Source: an uncultured Lachnospiraceae bacterium
GTDB taxonomy: Bacteria; Bacillota; Clostridia; Lachnospirales; Lachnospiraceae
Length of the DNA: 11,973 bases
Assembly (NCBI GenBank): GCA_934434905.1
Contig: CAKSAI010000070.1
Coordinates: forward strand, 1 to 11,973
Reading direction: 5' to 3'
Below are positions 8,112 to 11,973 of the stretch, piece after piece (position 1 is the first letter of the stretch; the number at the start of each line of letters is the position of its first letter). The translations under genes and the position numbers were made by a program. The notes under the pieces were generated by a model that was not told the DNA's origin, did not search any database, and was given only the letters and a program-made list of their open reading frames with translations.

Positions 8112-8120
8112 TTTTCCTCT
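8112..8120 (-). promoter_or_regulatory. purF: Ribosome binding site that sets the purF start at 8109
   Basis: AGAGGAAAA (8120-8112 on the minus strand) lies just before ATG 8109. It gives a propeptide of the length usual for Bacillus-type PurF. Confidence 0.65.
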
Positions 8121-8142
8121 TTGCTCTGAAGTGCTTCGCTTG

Positions 8143-8163
8143 TCGGGAAACCCGAGCTTCGCT
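8143..8163 (-). repeat. Copy A of the purF/purB leader repeat, in the purF 5' leader
   Basis: TCGGGAAACCCGA is a perfect palindrome apart from its central AAA, so the leader RNA can form a five-pair hairpin. It starts about one base after the predicted transcription start (about 8164). An 8-base direct repeat GCTTCGCT lies at 8133-8140 and again at 8156-8163. The matching copy B lies between purF and purB. Confidence 0.6.
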
Positions 8164-8170
8164 TTCCTTC

Positions 8171-8200
8171 ATTATATAATAACCGAAAATGCAAAGTCAA
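8171..8200 (-). promoter_or_regulatory. purF: purF promoter (sigma-A type)
   Basis: Reading leftward, TTGACT (8200-8195), an 18-base spacer and TATAAT (8176-8171) form a strong match. The predicted start is near 8164, giving a leader of about 55 bases that contains the repeat hairpin. Confidence 0.75.
8179..8191 (+). promoter_or_regulatory. PurBox-like site inside the purF promoter spacer
   Basis: ATAACCGAAAATG matches the Bacillus subtilis PurR box pattern AWWWCCGAACWWT at 11 of 13 positions. It lies between the -35 and -10 boxes of purF, a place where a repressor could block transcription. The second, oppositely oriented box that Bacillus PurR normally uses is not clear here, so this is a weak call. 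Confidence 0.25.
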
Positions 8201-8319
8201 TGGATTTGCCGGGGAATGCTTTTGGGGAGGTGTAGAAAATTCTTTTGTTTTTATTCGCAGATTTGTATAGTTTCATTGTTTCATTAGCACTTCTTATGAA
8301 GGCGTTTACAAAATCTTAT

Positions 8320-8348
8320 TTGAAAAACTGTTGCTTCTAAAATATAAT
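8320..8348 (+). promoter_or_regulatory. purC: purC promoter (sigma-A type)
   Basis: TTGAAA (8320-8325), a 17-base spacer and TATAAT (8343-8348) form a near-consensus promoter. The predicted transcript starts near 8355, leaving a leader of about 37 bases with a GAGG ribosome binding site, too short for a riboswitch. Confidence 0.75.
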
Positions 8349-8391
8349 AAAAACAACCAACAACCACCCTATTAAATAACGAGGTATAAAA

Positions 8392-9252
8392 ATGAAACCC
8401 ATCAAAGAAGGAAAAGTACGCGAGATCTACGACAACGGTGACAGCCTGATCATGGTCGCCACCGACCGCATCAGTTGTTTTGACGTAATTCTGAAGAACG
8501 TTGTGGCAAAGAAGGGAACTGTCTTAACCCAGATGTCCCGGTTCTGGTTTGATCTGACGAAGGATATCCTGCCAAACCACATGATCTCCTGTGATGTAGC
8601 GGACATGCCCGAATTCTTCCAACAGCCGCAGTTTACCGGGAACAGCATGATGTGCAAAAAGCTTCAGATGCTCCCCATTGAATGTATCGTGCGGGGTTAT
8701 ATCACCGGAAGCGGCTGGGCCAGCTATCAGGAAAACGGCACAGTGTGCGGCATCCGGCTGCCGGAAGGCCTCAGGGAATCCGATAAGCTGCCGGAACCCA
8801 TCTATACGCCTTCCACCAAGGCAGAGCTTGGCGACCACGATGAAAATATCTCTTATGAGCAAAGTGTTGTCCACCTGGAGAAATACTTCCCCGGCAAGGG
8901 CGAGGAATACGCTTCAAAGCTTCGTGACTGCACCATCGCGCTTTACAAGAAATGCGCAGACTACGCCTTAAGCCGCGGTATCATCATTGCGGATACCAAG
9001 TTTGAATTCGGCCTGGATGAGAATGGCAATATTGTGATCGGAGACGAGATGCTCACCCCCGACAGTTCACGCTTCTGGCCGGCGGATGTCTATGAGCCGG
9101 GCCACGCACAGCCCTCCTTCGACAAGCAGTTTGCCCGCGACTGGCTGAAAGCAAACCCGGACAACGACTGGACACTCCCGGATGAAGTCGTACAGAAGAC
9201 CATTGACAAGTATCTTCAAAGCTACGAGATGCTGACCGGAAAGAAGCTCTAG
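8392..9252 (+). CDS. purC: Phosphoribosylaminoimidazole-succinocarboxamide (SAICAR) synthase
   Basis: PurC joins CAIR and aspartate with ATP to make SAICAR, the substrate of PurB encoded nearby. The protein has 286 residues, longer than the roughly 240 of Bacillus and E. coli PurC and nearer the yeast-like long form. Motifs in order are K8-V-R-E-I-Y-D, the ATP loop region with T24-D-R-I-S-C-F-D, E97-C-I-V-R-G-Y-I-T-G-S-G, and F204-E-F-G followed by G217-D-E-M-L-T-P-D-S-S-R, the paired SAICAR synthase signatures. ACGAGG lies upstream of the ATG. It diverges from purF across a shared control region with separate promoters. Its TAG stop overlaps the stop of the convergent yerC within CTAG. The function is secure. 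Confidence 0.97.
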   Translation: MKPIKEGKVREIYDNGDSLIMVATDRISCFDVILKNVVAKKGTVLTQMSRFWFDLTKDILPNHMISCDVADMPEFFQQPQFTGNSMMCKKLQMLPIECIVRGYITGSGWASYQENGTVCGIRLPEGLRESDKLPEPIYTPSTKAELGDHDENISYEQSVVHLEKYFPGKGEEYASKLRDCTIALYKKCADYALSRGIIIADTKFEFGLDENGNIVIGDEMLTPDSSRFWPADVYEPGHAQPSFDKQFARDWLKANPDNDWTLPDEVVQKTIDKYLQSYEMLTGKKL

Positions 9253-9545
9253 TTGTCCTCAAATTTCACTCTGGAAAAAACCATATCATAACCGTCCTTC
9301 CCATAATTCAAGGAACGGTTTACGCGGCTGATGGTAGCCGTAGAGGCTCCCGTCTGCTCCGCGATATCCAGATATGTCTTCTGCTCCCGCAGCATTCTGG
9401 CTACTTCAAATCTCTGTGACAGCGACAATAACTCGTTTACCGTACATACATCCTCAAAAAACGTGTAGCACTCTTCCTTATCCTTCAGACTTAAAATCGC
9501 ATCAAATAAATGATCCACTGCCTTGTTCCTGATATTCTTGCTCAT
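9249..9545 (-). CDS. yerC: TrpR-like DNA-binding protein, YerC/YecD family
   Basis: This 98-residue all-helical protein belongs to the TrpR/YerC-YecD family of small helix-turn-helix proteins. The family feature L-S-Q-R-F-E-V-A-R-M-L lies at 42-52, and the helix-turn-helix at about 57-79 reads T-Y-L-D-I-A-E-Q-T-G-A-S-T-A-T-I-S-R, followed by N-R-S-L-N-Y-G. It lacks the extra parts of tryptophan repressor from enteric bacteria, and its ligand and targets are unknown. AAAGGAG before the ATG supports the start. It converges on purC with a 4-base overlap of the two ends. As I recall, yerC of Bacillus subtilis also lies a few genes from the pur operon, so a link to purine metabolism is possible but unproven. 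Confidence 0.88.
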   Translation of the reverse strand: MSKNIRNKAVDHLFDAILSLKDKEECYTFFEDVCTVNELLSLSQRFEVARMLREQKTYLDIAEQTGASTATISRVNRSLNYGKDGYDMVFSRVKFEDN

Positions 9546-9568
9546 GCAGCCAATCTCCTTTGTTTTGC

Positions 9569-9584
9569 TCCCCTTGTCAGGGGA
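9569..9584 (-). repeat. Small hairpin just upstream of the yerC ribosome binding site
   Basis: TCCCC (9569-9573) and GGGGA (9580-9584) pair around a 6-base loop. In the yerC leader RNA this stem would lie about 10 bases before AAAGGAG and could affect translation. That role is inferred. Confidence 0.3.
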
Positions 9585-9595
9585 TGTTTGTATAA

Positions 9596-9636
9596 TTACT
9601 ATTCACAGCCACTGCGTGCGTGGCTGTGAATAGTAA
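9596..9636. repeat. Perfect 17-bp-arm inverted repeat between yerC and the PHP gene
   Basis: TTACTATTCACAGCCAC (9596-9612) and its exact complement (9620-9636) flank the loop TGCGTGC. The stem is long and perfect but has no U-run on either side, so it is not a standard intrinsic terminator. It could be a dispersed intergenic palindrome (REP/MITE-like) that also acts as a transcription end or RNA stabiliser for the upstream PHP gene. Confidence 0.85.
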
Positions 9637-9667
9637 CACTCTATACCGATTTTAACATACTAAAGTT

Positions 9668-10399
9668 TTAAAGTAAACCACCTTTTCGATTTTTCTTCAG
9701 ATAATCCTTCAGCAGCTCCGGCCTATCGTTCACCACCAGTTCCTCCGGGAACCCTTCCTCTTCCAGAAGTTGGCGTGCCAGCTCATGATTCCCCACATCC
9801 AGATCCACATGCGCATCTGAATCAATGATGATGCGGGTTCCAAACGCTCTGCAATACTTAAGCAGCTTACGGTAATTGTCCGCCGCTCCCACCCGGAAGC
9901 TCAACGGGGACAAGGAAGAATTATTCACCTCCAGCAGCACGCCATGCGCTGCGGCGGCCTCTGCAAGCGCCCGGTAATCCACCGGGTAACGCTCATCGTC
10001 CGGATGTCCAATGATATTCACATAAGGATTCTTCATGACATTCAAATAAGCTCTGGTAATCTCCTCCATGGTTCCGCTCTTAAAGCACGGGATATGCATG
10101 CTGGCGATCACCACATCCATCTGCGCCAGTATATCCTCCGGCAGATCCACATGACCGTCCACATCCAGAATATTGACCTCGGCACCATACAGCACCCGGA
10201 TTCCCTGCTTCTCCCTGGGCAGCGCCTTCAGATTCGAAAAGTAATATTCCGAACAGGTTCCCTGCATAGCCGGTGCATGCTCCGTGATCCCCAGAATCTT
10301 CAAACCGCGCGCTACGGCGGCCTGCACCATCTCATTGATGGTATTGTAGGCATGTCCGCTTGCTATGGTATGGGTGTGTAAGTCAATAATATCTCTCAT
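9668..10399 (-). CDS. PHP-domain metal-dependent phosphoesterase, YcdX type
   Basis: This 243-residue protein is a complete PHP (polymerase and histidinol phosphatase) domain of the COG1387/YcdX type. Metal ligands are visible in the expected order: H8-T-H10, H16, E40-H41, E74, H102 (S-M-H-I-P), H132 (G-H-P-D-D), D195 and H197 (D-S-D-A-H). The spacing is nearly that of E. coli YcdX, which has a trinuclear zinc site. The enzyme should hydrolyse a phosphate ester in the cytoplasm, but the natural substrate is not known. It could also be called a histidinol-phosphatase homologue; nothing nearby suggests histidine synthesis. TAAGGAGGG lies six bases before the ATG. It lies 56 bases after the GH2 gene on the same strand and has its own likely promoter. 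Confidence 0.88.
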   Translation of the reverse strand: MRDIIDLHTHTIASGHAYNTINEMVQAAVARGLKILGITEHAPAMQGTCSEYYFSNLKALPREKQGIRVLYGAEVNILDVDGHVDLPEDILAQMDVVIASMHIPCFKSGTMEEITRAYLNVMKNPYVNIIGHPDDERYPVDYRALAEAAAAHGVLLEVNNSSLSPLSFRVGAADNYRKLLKYCRAFGTRIIIDSDAHVDLDVGNHELARQLLEEEGFPEELVVNDRPELLKDYLKKNRKGGLL

Positions 10400-10440
10400 G
10401 GCAGACCCTCCTTACGAGTTCCAAATAATCGCTATCCATG

Positions 10441-10469
10441 AGTATACCATATTTTTTAAATGTCTTCAA
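10441..10469 (-). promoter_or_regulatory. Putative promoter of the PHP-domain gene
   Basis: Reading leftward, TTGAAG (10469-10464), a 17-base spacer and TATACT (10446-10441) lie about 40 bases before the PHP start. The -35 box falls within the last codons of the GH2 gene, so the PHP gene may be expressed separately from it. Confidence 0.5.
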
Positions 10470-11973
10470 TAGCCGCCCTTCTGGAATTGATCTTCCGAAA
10501 GATCTCCATATCGAACTTCGGTCGGCGGTCATACGTGTACAGACCGTTTTTCTCCTGCTCCACGTCATATAGCTGCGTGTAACAGAAGCCAAACATCTTC
10601 TCGTTGTCCAAGATCGCATCCGTAAGTCCCTGATAACGGCGAATGAACTCCTCCTCACTCTCCGGGCCGTTGCCGTAACCCCAGCTCTCGATGCCGCCGT
10701 CGATATCCCACTTGATTCCGCCGTACTCGCTGATGAATACCGGCTGTCCTCCATAGGTCTGGCGATTGTTACAGTGATTCTCCAGCACTCCCTCCGTGAC
10801 GAAGCGCCCCAGCCGTTTGCCAAAGCTCTCCGGGTTCTGGTCATAATCGTGCAGGTCAAAAATATCCGTCATCACATGGTAATTTCCACTGGTGTCAATG
10901 CAGGGTCTTGTGGGATCCAACTGCTTGGTCACCAGATAGGTGACAGCCAGATTCTCATCCCGCTGTTTTCTGCCCTCTACGTCCCAGGTCTCGTTCCAGG
11001 GACACCAGCCCACGATGGCCGGATGGTTGAAGTCACGCTCCACGATCTCCATCCATTCCGGTAAAAACGCGTGCAGCGCTGCATAGTCCGATACATCCAG
11101 CCCCCAGTTGGCATGCTCGCCCCAGACCAGATATCCCAGTCGATCGCAGTGATACAGGAACCTGGGCTCGAAGGCCTTCTCATGGAGCCTCGCCCCATTA
11201 AATCCTGCCGCCAAGGACAGCTCGATATCCCGGATCAACGCCTCCTCGGAGGGCGCCGTATAGATTCCGTCCGGATAGAAGCCCTGATCCAGCACCAACC
11301 GCTGAAAGACACTCTTGCCATTCAGCAGGAACCGCATGCCTTCCATACGAACGCTGCGCAGACCGAAATAGCTGTTCACCCGGTCCTCCCCGAAGGAGAG
11401 CGTAAGATCATACAGCCGCCCGGCTCCCGGCTCCCAGAGATGCCGCTCCTGCAGATCCACAACCACATCCACAATTCCGCAGTCCACGCGGGCGCTGGCC
11501 TGCCCCATTCTGCGTCCCTCATAGGATGCCGCCACATCCAGTGTTCCGCTCCCGGCCACCTGGGCAGTGATCCGTACCCTGGTATTCTCCACATCCGGAT
11601 AGATGCGGATGGACTTGATATGATCTGCCGGAAGCTTCTCCAGCCATACTGTCTGCCAGATTCCGGTGGTTCTGGTATAGTAGCAGCCGCGGGATGCATA
11701 CACTCTGCACTGCTTGCCGCCCGGCTGCCGACCGCTTCTGACATTATCCTCGGCACAGACCATGATCACATTGTCGCTATTCCAGTCCAGTTGATCGGTA
11801 ATATCTATGGAGAAGGATGCGTAACCGCCCTTGTGGCTCCCCGCCTCTTTTCCATTTATGTATACTGTGGCAAAATAATCCACCGCGCCGAAGTGCAGAA
11901 GTACTCGCGCTCCTTTTTCCAAAATATCTTTTTTCCAGTCCTCAGAAAGTGTAAACGCCTTACGATACCAGAC
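10456..11973 (-). CDS. Glycoside hydrolase family 2 enzyme (beta-galactosidase/beta-glucuronidase-like), N-terminus cut
   Basis: The frame is open to the right edge of the window, so the start is missing; 505 residues are visible (codon 1 at 11973). It begins inside the N-terminal sugar-binding jelly-roll, with H-F-G-A-V-D-Y and G-G-Y-A-S-F. An immunoglobulin-like domain and a catalytic TIM barrel follow. The acid/base Glu is E328 in W-N-E-T-W, and the nucleophile is probably E416 in S-E-Y-G-G. The C-terminus has F-C-Y-T-Q-L-Y-D-V-E-Q-E and N-G-L-Y-T-Y-D-R, common in GH2 enzymes of gut Firmicutes. Expected total length is about 580-620 residues. Any signal peptide would lie outside the window. 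The enzyme should cleave a beta-linked sugar (galactoside, glucuronide or mannoside), but the exact substrate cannot be assigned. The TTG at 11922 is not the start, because the upstream codons also fit the family. Confidence 0.93.
   Translation of the reverse strand, partial: VWYRKAFTLSEDWKKDILEKGARVLLHFGAVDYFATVYINGKEAGSHKGGYASFSIDITDQLDWNSDNVIMVCAEDNVRSGRQPGGKQCRVYASRGCYYTRTTGIWQTVWLEKLPADHIKSIRIYPDVENTRVRITAQVAGSGTLDVAASYEGRRMGQASARVDCGIVDVVVDLQERHLWEPGAGRLYDLTLSFGEDRVNSYFGLRSVRMEGMRFLLNGKSVFQRLVLDQGFYPDGIYTAPSEEALIRDIELSLAAGFNGARLHEKAFEPRFLYHCDRLGYLVWGEHANWGLDVSDYAALHAFLPEWMEIVERDFNHPAIVGWCPWNETWDVEGRKQRDENLAVTYLVTKQLDPTRPCIDTSGNYHVMTDIFDLHDYDQNPESFGKRLGRFVTEGVLENHCNNRQTYGGQPVFISEYGGIKWDIDGGIESWGYGNGPESEEEFIRRYQGLTDAILDNEKMFGFCYTQLYDVEQEKNGLYTYDRRPKFDMEIFRKINSRRAAIEDI

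Noticed and set aside
8110..8391. Riboswitch in the purF-purC control region
   Set aside because: Predicted leaders are about 55 and 37 bases, too short for known purine, PRPP or ppGpp riboswitches, and no conserved core was seen.
9574..9596. TTGTCA and TATAAT as a plus-strand promoter
   Set aside because: The spacer is only 11 bases, too short, and no plus-strand gene follows.
11920..11922. TTG as start of the GH2 enzyme
   Set aside because: Codons to the right continue a normal GH2 N-terminal sequence (W-Y-R-K-A-F), so this is an internal Leu.

Overview
The window looks like chromosomal DNA of a Clostridia-class Firmicute, most likely a Lachnospiraceae-type gut anaerobe. The reasons are strong AGGAGG-type ribosome binding sites, tight gene packing, an oxygen-sensitive-type [4Fe-4S] PurF, a YerC/YecD repressor-like gene, a heterodimeric multidrug-type ABC exporter, and a gene of the AAA-ATPase-like/PD-(D/E)XK family that is often multi-copy in such genomes. 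The taxonomic call is inference from gene content; there is no rRNA here.

Layout from left to right. (1) 2-1042 (+): the 3' part of an AAA-ATPase-like/PD-(D/E)XK gene, cut by the left edge and visibly more A/T-rich than its neighbours. (2) 1043-1137: a convergent gap with an imperfect hairpin. (3) 1138-4733 (-): two ABC exporter half-transporters, coupled by a TAATG stop/start overlap. One has a degenerate and the other a canonical ATP site, as in LmrCD/TM287-288-type heterodimers. (4) 4921-5166 (+): a small acidic protein of unknown function, divergent from the exporter and ending only 12 bases from the convergent purB. (5) 5179-8109 (-): purF-purB. (6) 8110-8391: the divergent control region of purF and purC, with good sigma-A promoters on both sides. 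(7) 8392-9252 (+): purC, whose stop overlaps that of the convergent gene yerC (9249-9545, -). (8) 9546-9667: an intergenic region with a perfect 17-bp-arm inverted repeat. (9) 9668-10399 (-): a YcdX-type PHP metal-dependent phosphoesterase. (10) 10456-11973 (-): a glycoside hydrolase family 2 enzyme, cut by the right edge.

The core is a purine cluster. PurF makes the first committed intermediate, PurC makes SAICAR, and PurB splits SAICAR to AICAR and later adenylosuccinate to AMP. The sequence shows a possible shared control element. A 21-bp motif with a CGGG-AAA-CCCG inverted repeat occurs once in the purF leader and once between purF and purB (18 of 21 positions identical), and a PurBox-like site lies in the spacer of the purF promoter.

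Most of the window is ordinary core metabolism and transport. I see no CRISPR array, tRNA, rRNA, insertion sequence or obvious new defence system. The items most worth a second look are the repeated leader element around purF, the 17-bp palindrome, the small acidic protein, and the very tight convergent gene ends.
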